From Pseudomonas putida (GTDB taxonomy: Bacteria; Pseudomonadota; Gammaproteobacteria; Pseudomonadales; Pseudomonadaceae): 64,000 bases of DNA. The notes beneath the pieces were generated by a model. That model ran no database searches and was not told the DNA's origin. It was given only the letters and a program-made list of their open reading frames with translations. The stretch spans positions 62,001-126,000 of the forward strand of contig NZ_MKZO01000011.1 in NCBI RefSeq assembly GCF_001941965.1. The letters are read 5' to 3'. Shown piece after piece: positions 30,581 to 39,260 of this stretch (positions are counted from its first letter, which is position 1; each line of letters begins with the position of its first letter). A program made the translations under genes and the position numbers.

Positions 30581-31390
30581 ATGTCCGTCATCCATACCTA
30601 TGCCGATGCCCACGAAAGCACCTCGGGCAAGCGCGTCGAAGTCAGCGACGCCACCCTCGCCAAGCTGGCTGCCTGCAGCAGCGGTTCGCTGACCACCCAG
30701 CTGTTCAAGCGTGGCTTCCGCCAGCCAGCCCTGGTCGGCCTGCGCGCCATGACCCGCGATACCAAGCCGTTCGCCGGGCGCGCCTTCACCATGCGCTTCA
30801 TTCCTGCCCGTGAAGACATCGACACCTACCAGACCATGACCACCAAGCCCAACGACGACAACCTGCAATGGGTCGGCGTGGAGCAGGTGCAGGCCGGCGA
30901 CGTGCTGGTGATCGACAGCCGCAACGACCCGGCCGCAGCGTCCGCCGGCAATATCCTGGTAACCCGCCTGCTGGCCCGTGGCGCCAAGGCCATCGTTACC
31001 GACGGCGCCCTGCGCGACGGCAGCGAGATCGCTGCGATGAACCTGCCGGCCTATGCCCGCGAGATCACCGCCACCACGCGCATCTCCTACCACCACGTCG
31101 CCGACCTGCAGGTGCCGATCGGCTGTGCCGGCGTCGCCGTGTACCCGGGCGACATCATCGTCGGCGATGCCGACGGCCTGACCGTGGTCCCCGCGCACCT
31201 GGCCGAGGAACTGGCCGAAGTGTGTGGCGTGCAGGACGACATCGAGAACTACCTGGCCATGCGCATCGCCTCGGGCGAGCCGCTGTGGGGCGTCTACCCG
31301 CCGAGCCCGACTTCGGTCTCCGACTACCACGCCTGGGTCGCCAGCGGCCGCCCGGCGATCCCCTCGATCATCGACAAGAAGGAGGACTGA
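30581..31390 (+). CDS. RraA-like / HMG-aldolase-fold family protein
   Basis: 269 residues. The family core is visible: SGSLTTQLFKRGFRQPALVG, GDVLVIDSRNDPAAASAGNI, RGAKAIVTDGALRDGSEIAA with the DGxxRD motif that binds metal and substrate in the aldolase members. RraA-like proteins in sugar-acid operons can act as aldolases or oxaloacetate decarboxylases. First gene of the operon controlled from 30412-30531. The exact reaction is not determined. Confidence 0.85.
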   Translation: MSVIHTYADAHESTSGKRVEVSDATLAKLAACSSGSLTTQLFKRGFRQPALVGLRAMTRDTKPFAGRAFTMRFIPAREDIDTYQTMTTKPNDDNLQWVGVEQVQAGDVLVIDSRNDPAAASAGNILVTRLLARGAKAIVTDGALRDGSEIAAMNLPAYAREITATTRISYHHVADLQVPIGCAGVAVYPGDIIVGDADGLTVVPAHLAEELAEVCGVQDDIENYLAMRIASGEPLWGVYPPSPTSVSDYHAWVASGRPAIPSIIDKKED

Positions 31391-31393
31391 ACC

Positions 31394-31840
31394 GTGGCCG
31401 AGCACAAGCACGCGCAACTGATCCGCCGTTACTTCGACGCCTGCAACGAGGGCGACTACGACAAGCTGGTGTCCTGCTTCACCCCGGACGCCGTGCATTA
31501 CTTTCCCGCCGGCCTGCCGGAAGTGCCCTGGCGCACGGCCGACACCATCGCCCGCAAGTGGGTGTGGTGCGTGGAAAACCTGGGCTCGCAGTGGACCATC
31601 GAGAAGATCCTGGTCAGCCACGACAGCCATGAAGCGGTGATCGAGTGGACCCACTGGAAAAGCAAGCTGGGCACCGCCCTGCGCGGTGACGAGTGGTACA
31701 TCTTCGACGAGGAAAGCGGCCTGATCCGCGAGATCCGCGCCTACTACGCCTCGCCGGCGGACAAGGAGGTGGCGATCAACGAGCTGGTGGCCTTCGACTA
31801 CACCGGCCGCGGCTACCACCTCGAACCCAAAGCCCGCTGA
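31394..31840 (+). CDS. SnoaL/NTF2-like protein
   Basis: 148 residues with the NTF2-like cone pattern: IRRYFDACNEGDYDKLVSCF, TPDAVHYFPAG, WTIEKILVSHDSHEAVIEWT and EIRAYYASP. Such proteins act as small isomerases, hydrolases or binding proteins. It starts 4 bp after the RraA-like gene. In this operon it may isomerise or hydrate an unstable sugar-acid intermediate; that role is inferred only. Confidence 0.8.
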   Translation: MAEHKHAQLIRRYFDACNEGDYDKLVSCFTPDAVHYFPAGLPEVPWRTADTIARKWVWCVENLGSQWTIEKILVSHDSHEAVIEWTHWKSKLGTALRGDEWYIFDEESGLIREIRAYYASPADKEVAINELVAFDYTGRGYHLEPKAR

Positions 31841-31852
31841 AGGAAGCGTTCA

Positions 31853-33259
31853 ATGAGCATTCAACAAGATCCGTCCCTGGCGCTGATCGACCAGGTCGTC
31901 GCCAAGGCCGTTGCCGCCGCTGATTTCTGGGCCGAGTCCCCGGCCGCCGTGCGCGCCGCGCTGCTCAATGGCCTGGCTACCGCACTGGAAGAGCAGCAGG
32001 CCGAACTGGTTGCCATTGCCGACCGTGAAAGCGGCCTGGGCGAAGGCCGCCTGAACGGCGAAGTGGCCCGTACCGCCTTCCAGCTGCGCGGTTTCGCCAG
32101 TGAAGTGGAAGCCGGCGTGCCGTATCGCCAGGTGGTCAGCGATGCCGTGGCCGGCGCGCCGCCTGCCGGGCGTCCGGCGCTGGTGCGGGTGCAGCGCGCA
32201 CTCGGTCCGGTCGCCATGTTCTCGGCGAGCAACTTCCCGTTCGCCTTCTCGGTGCTGGGGGGCGATACCGCCTCGGCCCTGGCCGCCGGTTGCCCGGTGG
32301 TGGTCAAGGCGCATTCCGGTCACCCGGAGCTGTCCCGCGCCGTGTACGAGCTGGCGGCCGGCGTGGTTCGCCAGCAGGGCCTGCCGGAAGGCGTGCTGAC
32401 CCTGGTCGAGGCCACGTCCCGCGCTGGCGGTACCTACCTGGTGCAGCATCCGGGTATTGCCGCGGTAGCCTTCACCGGCTCCTACCAGGGCGGCAAGGCG
32501 CTGTGGCAGGCGGCCAATGACCGTCCGCGCCCGGTGCCGTTCTTCGGCGAGCTGGGGTCGATCAACCCGCTGGTGGCCCTGCCTGCCGCCCTGGAAAAAG
32601 ACAGCGAAGGCCTGGCGAAGACCCTGGCGGGCTCGATCACCCTCGGCTGCGGTCAGTTCTGCACCAGCCCCGGCCTGATCGTGCTGCTGGACTCGGCCCA
32701 CAGCGAGCGTTTCGTCGCCCAGCTGGCCGAGGCCATTGCGCCGATCGCCACGCACCGTATGCTCACCGCCGGCATGCGCCAGGGCTTCGACAGTGCTGCG
32801 GCCACCGTGGCCGCGAATGCCGCTGCCGTGTTCACCCCGGCGGCCGATGGTGCCGGTCCGGCGCCGCGCCTGTTCAGCACCGATGCGGCGGCGTTCATCG
32901 CCAATGCCCATCTGCGCGAGGAGATGTTCGGCCCGGCGGCGCTGCTGGTGCGTGCCGCTTCGGTTGTCGAAGTCGTGGCCGTGCTGGAAGCGGTCGGCGG
33001 CACCCTGACCACCACCCTGTGGGGTGCCGAGCAGGCCAGCGAGGACAATCGCCAACTGGTTCGCGCTGCGCAGAAGGTCTCCGGTCGCGTGCTGTTCGGC
33101 GGTGTGCCGACTGGCGTCGCGGTCTGCCACGCCCAGCAGCATGGCGGTCCATGGCCGTCGTCCACCACCCCGCAAACCACCTCGGTCGGCTATGCCGCGC
33201 TGGAGCGCTTCCTGCGCCCGGTCGCGCTGCAGGACGCGCCGGCGTGGACCCTGGGCTAA
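31853..33259 (+). CDS. Aldehyde dehydrogenase, 2-ketoglutarate semialdehyde type
   Basis: 468 residues, slightly shorter than the usual 480-500. Catalytic residues are visible: Asn127 (SASNFPF), Lys152, Glu233 (FGELGSINP) and Cys270 (GCGQFCTSPG). The GELGSINP and GQFCTSPGL forms are characteristic of alpha-ketoglutaric semialdehyde dehydrogenases at the end of non-phosphorylative pentose and hexarate pathways. It would feed 2-ketoglutarate into the TCA cycle. SD-bearing start 12 bp after the SnoaL-like gene. Confidence 0.87.
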   Translation: MSIQQDPSLALIDQVVAKAVAAADFWAESPAAVRAALLNGLATALEEQQAELVAIADRESGLGEGRLNGEVARTAFQLRGFASEVEAGVPYRQVVSDAVAGAPPAGRPALVRVQRALGPVAMFSASNFPFAFSVLGGDTASALAAGCPVVVKAHSGHPELSRAVYELAAGVVRQQGLPEGVLTLVEATSRAGGTYLVQHPGIAAVAFTGSYQGGKALWQAANDRPRPVPFFGELGSINPLVALPAALEKDSEGLAKTLAGSITLGCGQFCTSPGLIVLLDSAHSERFVAQLAEAIAPIATHRMLTAGMRQGFDSAAATVAANAAAVFTPAADGAGPAPRLFSTDAAAFIANAHLREEMFGPAALLVRAASVVEVVAVLEAVGGTLTTTLWGAEQASEDNRQLVRAAQKVSGRVLFGGVPTGVAVCHAQQHGGPWPSSTTPQTTSVGYAALERFLRPVALQDAPAWTLG

Positions 33260-33274
33260 GGGGAGGGCGGCACA

Positions 33275-33568
33275 ATGATGCGTCATGTCGTGATGTTCCG
33301 CCGCCTCGCCCATGTCGAGCGGCAGCCGGAACTGGAGCAACGCCTGGTCGCGCGCATGCGTGACCTCGATCAGGAGATCGATTTCATCCGTGACTGGACC
33401 GTCGCCGCCAACGAGCTGGATCGCCCCATCTGCTGGGACTACATCCTCGACTCGGGCTTCGACGATGCCGCCGCGGTAGAGCGGTACCTGCCACACCCCG
33501 CGCACCAGGCCCTGGTCGCGGACCTCAAGCAGTATTTCGAGTGGGTGGCAGTGGATTACAGCGTCTAG
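33275..33568 (+). CDS. Dabb (stress-responsive A/B barrel) family protein
   Basis: 97 residues from MMRHVVMFRRLAHVERQPEL, the ferredoxin-like fold with an N-terminal HxVxFR strand typical of Dabb proteins, and a C-terminal HPAHQALVADLKQYFEWVAV. Dabb proteins form dimeric barrels and occur in sugar and aromatic catabolic clusters, where some act as small isomerases or oxygenases. Specific role unknown. Confidence 0.8.
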   Translation: MMRHVVMFRRLAHVERQPELEQRLVARMRDLDQEIDFIRDWTVAANELDRPICWDYILDSGFDDAAAVERYLPHPAHQALVADLKQYFEWVAVDYSV

Positions 33569-33580
33569 ACCCGACAGGCT

Positions 33581-33604
33581 GCCGGACCCTGCCTGGGGTC
33601 CGGC
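33581..33604 (+). terminator. Intra-operon hairpin
   Basis: GCCGGACCC-TGCCTG-GGGTCCGGC forms a perfect 9-bp stem between the Dabb and MFS genes. It lacks a T-run, so it may attenuate or protect the upstream mRNA segment rather than fully terminate. Confidence 0.5.
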
Positions 33605-33653
33605 GCTATAACAACAAGATCCGGTTTGCTACTGGCGCCGGACGGAGACGTAC

Positions 33654-34943
33654 ATGAACAAGAAAAAGAATTACCGCTGGACGATCCTGACGATGCTGTT
33701 CATCGCCATGATCATCAACTATGTCGATCGGGCCGCACTGTCCATCGCCATGCCCTTCATCACCCAGGAATACCATCTGACCCCTGCCGAAAAAGGCATG
33801 ATCTTCAGTAGTTTCTTCTTCGGCTACGCACTGTTCTGCTTTGTCGGCGGCTACCTGGCCGACCGCTTCGGGCCGAAGAAGGTGCTAACCTGGTCCATGA
33901 GTTTCTGGTCGGTGCTCTGCGGTTCCACCGCGCTGGCCTTCAACTTCTGGTCGCTGCTGATCGTCCGTGCCCTGTTCGGCGTGGGTGAGGGTCCGGTCTC
34001 GACCACCGCGAACAAGACCGTCAACAGCTGGTTCCCGATCAAGGAACGCGCCCGCGCCATCGGCATCAACCAGGCCGGCGGCCCGCTGGGCGGTGCCCTG
34101 GCCGGCCCGATCGTCGGTTTCCTCGCCCTGTGGCTGGGCTGGCGCGTGGCCTTTGTGGTGATCGCCGTGGTCGGCGTGCTCTGGGCCATCGCCTGGTACC
34201 GCCTGGCGACCTCGACCCCGCAGGAGCACGCTAAGGTCTCGCCGGAAGAACTGGCCGAGATCAACGAAGGCCGGGTCGCCCCGGTGATGACCGCCGAACA
34301 GGCCCCGCGCACCCCGGTGCTGCAGATCATCCTGCAACGCTCGGTGCTGGTCACTGGTGTCTCGCTGTTCTGTTACAACTACATCCTGTACTTCTTCATG
34401 ACCTGGTTCCCCAGCTACCTGATCGACGCCAAGGGCATCGACCTCAAGGCCATGAGCATCGTCACCGCGCTGCCGTGGCTGGTGGGTACGGTCGGCTTCG
34501 TCTGCGGCGGCCTGCTGATCGACTGGGTGTTCAAGCGCACCGGCAAGCAGCTGTTCTCGCGCAAGGTGGTGCTGGTCACCTGCCTGCTGGTGGCGGCGGT
34601 GTGCATCGTCCTGACCGGCCGGGTCGAAAGCGTGACCGCTACCGTCGCGGTGATGACCGTGGCTATCGGCTTCCTGATGTTGACCGCACCGGCCTATTGG
34701 TCGCTGATCCAGGACGCGGTGCCGGATCACCAGGTGGGCACTGCCGGCGGCTTCATGCACGGCCTGGCCAACCTGTCCGGCATCGTCGCGCCGACCGTGA
34801 CCGGCTTTATCATCCAGGCCACCGGCACCTACGGCAGCGGCTTCGCCCTGGCCGGAGGCCTGGGTGTGCTGGGTGCGCTGATCGTGGCGTTCTTCGTCGG
34901 CAAGGCGCCGTCCAGGCGCGACGCCGTGGTCGCGGCGGCCTGA
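33654..34943 (+). CDS. MFS transporter, anion:cation symporter type
   Basis: 429 residues with about twelve membrane helices. The MFS signature GGYLADRFGPKKVLTW lies between helices 2 and 3, and the start RAALSIAMPFITQEYHL is typical of the D-galactonate/glucarate/tartrate transporter group (ACS family). It is expected to import the acid substrate of this operon across the inner membrane, after passage through the OprD porin encoded downstream. Confidence 0.9.
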   Translation: MNKKKNYRWTILTMLFIAMIINYVDRAALSIAMPFITQEYHLTPAEKGMIFSSFFFGYALFCFVGGYLADRFGPKKVLTWSMSFWSVLCGSTALAFNFWSLLIVRALFGVGEGPVSTTANKTVNSWFPIKERARAIGINQAGGPLGGALAGPIVGFLALWLGWRVAFVVIAVVGVLWAIAWYRLATSTPQEHAKVSPEELAEINEGRVAPVMTAEQAPRTPVLQIILQRSVLVTGVSLFCYNYILYFFMTWFPSYLIDAKGIDLKAMSIVTALPWLVGTVGFVCGGLLIDWVFKRTGKQLFSRKVVLVTCLLVAAVCIVLTGRVESVTATVAVMTVAIGFLMLTAPAYWSLIQDAVPDHQVGTAGGFMHGLANLSGIVAPTVTGFIIQATGTYGSGFALAGGLGVLGALIVAFFVGKAPSRRDAVVAAA

Positions 34944-35006
34944 CAGTAAACGCGGCCTGCGGGCCGCAACCCGCTTGTGCAATTACCAGGATTTCAGGAA
35001 TTCGCT

Positions 35007-35819
35007 ATGCCTACGCTTCTTGTCACCGGCGCCGCCGGTATCGTCGGGACCGCCCTGCGGCCCTTCCTGCGCCAGCGCTACAACCTGCGCCTGCTCGATC
35101 GCAAGGCGGTCGCGGACCTGCACGAAGGCGAGACCGCACTGGTCGGCGACCTCACCGACCCGGCCTGCGTGCAGCGCGCGGTGGACGGGGTCGATGGCAT
35201 CCTCCACCTGGCCTGTGCCCATGGCACCGACATCCACTTCAACAGCACCGTCGAGCCCAACTACCACGGCACCCTGTACCTGCTGGAAGCGGCGCAGCGC
35301 CATGGCGTGAAGCGCTTCGTCTTCGCCAGCAGCCACCATGTGCTGGGCCAGTACCGCAGCGACCTGGCCGAGTTTTTCGATGACATGCCGGTGGCCCCGG
35401 ACAGCTACTACGCCCTGAGCAAGGTGTTCGGCGAAGCGGCCTGCACCACCTTCTCCCTGCGCAGCGACGTGGCGACCTTTATCGTGCGGATCGGCAATGC
35501 CGACCCCAAGGTCTCCGACGCCCGCCGCCTGCGCATGTGGACCAGCGCCCGCGACCTGGCCCAACTGATGCTGATCGGCCTGGAGCATCCCGAGGTGCGC
35601 AACGAGATCGTCTATGGCGTCTCGGAAAGCCCCAACCCGCTGTTCCACAACAACCGCGCCCGCGCCCTCGGCTACAAGCCGCAGGACAATGCCGGCGAGC
35701 ATCTGGCCGACAATTACCTGCCTTATGAAGCCATGGCCGCGGAAGGCTCGGGCCGCGACCATGTCGGCGGCGCCTACGCCGGCGTGCCCCTGGCTTCGCT
35801 GCTGGAGAACCTGCAATGA
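35007..35819 (+). CDS. NAD-dependent epimerase/uronate dehydrogenase-like SDR
   Basis: 270 residues starting MPTLLVTGAAGIVGTALRPF. It has the Rossmann motif TGAAGIVG (7-14) and the SDR catalytic YxxxK in SYYALSKVFGE, with Ser in FASSHHVLG. Length and pattern resemble uronate dehydrogenases, which oxidise hexuronates to aldarolactones. ATG at 35007 begins the conserved N-terminus. It overlaps the enolase-family gene by 4 bp. Confidence 0.85.
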   Translation: MPTLLVTGAAGIVGTALRPFLRQRYNLRLLDRKAVADLHEGETALVGDLTDPACVQRAVDGVDGILHLACAHGTDIHFNSTVEPNYHGTLYLLEAAQRHGVKRFVFASSHHVLGQYRSDLAEFFDDMPVAPDSYYALSKVFGEAACTTFSLRSDVATFIVRIGNADPKVSDARRLRMWTSARDLAQLMLIGLEHPEVRNEIVYGVSESPNPLFHNNRARALGYKPQDNAGEHLADNYLPYEAMAAEGSGRDHVGGAYAGVPLASLLENLQ

Positions 35820-36907
35820 AGATCGTCCGCATCGACACGCAGATCGTGGAAATCCCGTTCCATGATGGCGGCAAGGGCCAGGGCATCACCCCGACCACCT
35901 GGAACACCCTGGAAAACGTGCTGATCCGCATCGAGGACGAGCAGGGCAATGTCGGCTGGGGCGAGGCCTTCGGCTACTTCGTCGCCAATGCCACCAAGGC
36001 CCTGATCGACCGTTTGATCACGCCGCTGCTGCTGAACCGCGAGATCATCGATATCGCCGCGTTCAACCAGGAGCTGCAATTGCGCCTGCACCTGTTCGGG
36101 CGCTATGGCGTAACGATGTTCGCCATCTCCGGCATCGATATCGCCATGTGGGACCTGGCGGCACGCCGGCGCAACCTGCCGCTGCACCGGCTGCTGGGCG
36201 AGGCGGTGCGCGAGAGCGTGCCGGCCTATGCCAGCCTGGTCCGTTACGCGGACAACGAGGTGGCCCCGGCCATCTGCGAAAAGGCCCTGGAAATGGGCTT
36301 CCGCGATATCAAACTGCATGAAGTCACGGTCGACGAGATCGCCGCCTGCCGCCGCGCCATCGGCGACGACGTGCCGCTGGCCACCGACGTCAACTGCGGC
36401 TGGAAGGTCAGCGATACCCGCGACTGGCTGCCAGCGCTGCGCGATCTGAAGCTGGCCTGGCTGGAAGAGCCGATCTTCCCGCCGGAAGACTTCGCCACCC
36501 TGGCCAGCCTGCGCGGGCAGGGTGTGCCGCTGTCGGCGGGGGAGAACTGGTGCACCGCGGTGCAGTTCGAGCAGGCCCTGGTGACGGGCGCGGTGGATTC
36601 GATCCAGCCCAGCGTGACCAAGGTCGGCGGTATTTCCGAATGCCTGCGCATCGGCGAACTGGCGCGCCAGCGTGATGCCGTGGTGTTGCCGCACTGTCCG
36701 TACTTCGGCCCCGGCCTGATCGCCACCCTGCACCTGGCGGCGGTCCAGCCGTGGGTGCCGCAGGTGGAGTACCTGTTCGTCGAGCCGGCGGACTGGCTGT
36801 ATCCGGTGGAGTCGCTGCGCAGCGGCAACCAGTTGCAGATCCCGCAAGGCGCGGGCCTGGGCCTGGACATCGATCAGCAGGTGATCGAGCGCTTCCGCCG
36901 CCACTGA
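35816..36907 (+). CDS. Enolase-superfamily sugar-acid dehydratase (mandelate racemase subgroup)
   Basis: 363 residues. Metal ligands are Asp191 (LATDVNCGW), Glu217 (WLEEPIF) and Glu243 (SAGENW); acid/base residues are Lys166 in IKLH (K-x-H, where many members have K-x-K) and His293 (VLPHCPYFGPG). It should abstract an alpha proton from a sugar acid and dehydrate it to a 2-keto-3-deoxy acid. With the uronate-dehydrogenase-like gene and the semialdehyde dehydrogenase, this completes a non-phosphorylative oxidative route. Substrate not fixed by sequence. Confidence 0.88.
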   Translation: MKIVRIDTQIVEIPFHDGGKGQGITPTTWNTLENVLIRIEDEQGNVGWGEAFGYFVANATKALIDRLITPLLLNREIIDIAAFNQELQLRLHLFGRYGVTMFAISGIDIAMWDLAARRRNLPLHRLLGEAVRESVPAYASLVRYADNEVAPAICEKALEMGFRDIKLHEVTVDEIAACRRAIGDDVPLATDVNCGWKVSDTRDWLPALRDLKLAWLEEPIFPPEDFATLASLRGQGVPLSAGENWCTAVQFEQALVTGAVDSIQPSVTKVGGISECLRIGELARQRDAVVLPHCPYFGPGLIATLHLAAVQPWVPQVEYLFVEPADWLYPVESLRSGNQLQIPQGAGLGLDIDQQVIERFRRH

Positions 36908-36998
36908 GGTTTCTTCGTCCTTTGGCTTTCAACCTCCGCCACGCTCTGGCGTGGCGGCAGGGGCTTGTCGTGCCCGCTTTCGGGTAACGGAGGGTCTT

Positions 36999-37862
36999 AT
37001 GCAACGTCTCGAACTGAACAATGCAACCTGGAAGCTGGCCCTGCTGCCGGCCTGGGGCGGGCGTATCGCCGCGCTCAGCGCCGAAGGGCTGGAAGTGCTG
37101 CTGCCGATCACCAGCGAGTCCTTCGACCCGCTGGACTGGCCGCGGGCCGGGGGGTATCCGCTGTTTCCGTATTCGAACCGGATTCGTGATGCGCGCCTGG
37201 CATTCAATGGTGTCGAGCATCGTCTGCCGGCGCATCACGCGGCCTTGCCGCATACCCTGCATGGGGTCAGTCATACCCAGCCGTGGCAGGTGGTCAGCGT
37301 CGGAGCCGAAAGGGCGCTGATCCGCTGCGATTACCAGGGCGAGCACTGGCCCTGGGCGTTTCGTGCCGAGCAGGAATTCGTGCTGGAGGGCAATCGTCTG
37401 CGGGTCACCCTGCGCCTGGTCAACCAGGGTGATACGCCGATGCCGGCCGGGCTCGGCCTGCATCCGTACTTCCAGCGTCATCCGGGGATGCGCGTCGAGT
37501 ACCGGGTCGGGCGCGAATGGCAGATCGATGCCGACTACCTCGCCACCGGCGACTACCAGGACGCGCCGAACACCCTGCGCATCGCTGCCGACAACGGCGA
37601 GTCGGTCGCCCATTACCAGTCCCGCTGGGACGGCAAGGTGCGGGTGGACTATCCGCAGGGTTCGCTGGAGTTGCACAGCGACCTGACCCACATGGTCGCC
37701 TTCGCTCCCGCGGGCCTGGGCTACCTGTGCCTGGAACCCGTTTCCCATCTGGCCGACGCCTTCAACCGCCCCAGAGCGGAGTGGGCCGAGGTCGGTACTC
37801 ATGAACTGGCCCCGGAAGAGGCCCTGGAAACCACCTTGGAGTTCATCTGGCGGGGCCGCTGA
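36999..37862 (+). CDS. Aldose 1-epimerase-like protein
   Basis: 287 residues from MQRLELNNATWKLALLPAWG. The galactose-mutarotase fold is shown by GGRIAALSAEGLEVLLPIT, FPYSNRIRDARLAFNGVEHR, LHGVSHTQPWQVV with its His, and GLGLHPYFQRHPG with the second His. It interconverts sugar anomers, supplying the form used by the dehydrogenase. ATG at 36999 gives the family N-terminus. Confidence 0.87.
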   Translation: MQRLELNNATWKLALLPAWGGRIAALSAEGLEVLLPITSESFDPLDWPRAGGYPLFPYSNRIRDARLAFNGVEHRLPAHHAALPHTLHGVSHTQPWQVVSVGAERALIRCDYQGEHWPWAFRAEQEFVLEGNRLRVTLRLVNQGDTPMPAGLGLHPYFQRHPGMRVEYRVGREWQIDADYLATGDYQDAPNTLRIAADNGESVAHYQSRWDGKVRVDYPQGSLELHSDLTHMVAFAPAGLGYLCLEPVSHLADAFNRPRAEWAEVGTHELAPEEALETTLEFIWRGR

Positions 37863-37913
37863 GCCGCGTCGCGCGTTACTGATCCACCATCCCTAAAAAA
37901 GAGAACAACAACA

Positions 37914-39194
37914 ATGAAATCATCCTCGTATGGGGCGGGCTTCGCTCGCTCGGCAAAACCCCTGGCACTGCTGCTGGGCCTGGCGCCGCTGGGCGCCCAT
38001 GCGGCGTTTTTCGAAGACGCCAAGGCCAACCTGACCCTGCGCAACTTCTACTACAACCACGACCTGCGCGACTCCACCAAGCCGGCGCAATCCAAGCTGG
38101 AGGAGTGGGCCCAGGGCTTCATTCTCAAGGGTGAGTCGGGTTACACCGAAGGCACCATCGGCGTGGGCGTGGACTTCTATGCCGGCCTGGGCCTGAAGCT
38201 GGATTCGTCGCCATCGCGCAGTGGCACGGCCTTGCTGCCGGGTGCCTACGACCGTGCCGGCGGCCCACGCAATGCCGATCCGCGCTCGGTGGATCAGTTC
38301 TCCGAAGCCACGGCTGCGCTCAAGTTCAAGTACTCGAAAAGCGAGCTGAAGGTGGGCGGGCTGTTCCCGAAGATCCCCTTGGTCAGCTCCGGTGATGCAC
38401 GCCTGCTGCCGCAGTTCTTCGAAGGCGCGATGCTCGATGTGAAGGAGATCGACAACCTCGACCTCAGCGTCGGCCAGATGCGCCAGGTCAACCAGCGTGA
38501 ATTCGCCGGGGCCCGGGATATCCAGGTGGGCAACTACTACAGCGTGTTCAGCGACCGCTTCAACTACCTCGGCGGCACCTGGCGCATCACCCCGCAATGG
38601 TCGGCGGGGCTGTGGGGCGGGCGGCTGGAGGATGTCTACCAACAGAACCTCGCGACCGTCACCCACACGCAGAAGCTCGGCGACTGGAACCTCTCCGGCA
38701 CGCTCAACTACCTCGATACCGGGGAATCCGGCGCCGAGAAGGCCGGCAAGCTGGACAGCCGCATGACCTCGGGGATGCTCAGCGCCAATCTCGGGCCGCA
38801 GACCTTCCGCGTCGGCTACCAGTACAACGCCGGTGACAGCGCGCTGCCGTTCATTCACGACACCGATCTGCCAGCGGCGGCCAATGCCGTGCAGGTGCTG
38901 CGTTTCGACCGCGCCCAGGAGCGTTCGTGGCAGGCGCGCTACGACCTCGACTTCGCCTCGCTGGGTGTGCCGGGGCTGGTGGCCTTCGCCCGTTACGTCA
39001 AGGGCGACAACTTCAAGGTGGCGGGTGAGGACGGCAGCGAGTGGGAGCGCAATATCGACATCACCTACACCGTGCAGGACGGGCCGCTGAAGAACCTCGC
39101 CCTGCGCCTGCGCAACGTCCAGTTGCAAGGCGATGCCACCGGGCGCCGGGATGAGAACCGGGTGATCCTGGCGTACACCTTGCCGTTGTTCTGA
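37914..39194 (+). CDS. OprD-family outer membrane porin
   Basis: 426 residues with a signal peptide cleaved near AHA-AFFEDAK (about residue 34). The mature start (FFEDAKANLTLRNFYYNHDL) is the OprD hallmark, followed by alternating amphipathic strands and a C-terminal Phe (YTLPLF) as needed for outer-membrane insertion. It gives substrate-specific uptake, here presumably of the sugar acid used by the operon. A terminator follows. Confidence 0.93.
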   Translation: MKSSSYGAGFARSAKPLALLLGLAPLGAHAAFFEDAKANLTLRNFYYNHDLRDSTKPAQSKLEEWAQGFILKGESGYTEGTIGVGVDFYAGLGLKLDSSPSRSGTALLPGAYDRAGGPRNADPRSVDQFSEATAALKFKYSKSELKVGGLFPKIPLVSSGDARLLPQFFEGAMLDVKEIDNLDLSVGQMRQVNQREFAGARDIQVGNYYSVFSDRFNYLGGTWRITPQWSAGLWGGRLEDVYQQNLATVTHTQKLGDWNLSGTLNYLDTGESGAEKAGKLDSRMTSGMLSANLGPQTFRVGYQYNAGDSALPFIHDTDLPAAANAVQVLRFDRAQERSWQARYDLDFASLGVPGLVAFARYVKGDNFKVAGEDGSEWERNIDITYTVQDGPLKNLALRLRNVQLQGDATGRRDENRVILAYTLPLF

Positions 39195-39210
39195 TCCTTG
39201 TCTTGAACCC

Positions 39211-39247
39211 TGCCGCTGCCCTGGAACGGGCGGCGGCTTTTGCGTTT
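39211..39247 (+). terminator. Rho-independent terminator after oprD-like gene
   Basis: A GC-rich stem (GCCGCTGCCC ... GGGCGGCGGC around TGGAAC) is followed by TTTTGCGTTTTT. It probably ends the catabolic operon. Confidence 0.75.
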
Positions 39248-39260
39248 TTGGAGTGTTGTC

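Noticed and set aside
31850..33505. Leftward open frame of 551 codons
   Set aside because: Mirror of the aldehyde dehydrogenase gene, which has all catalytic residues.
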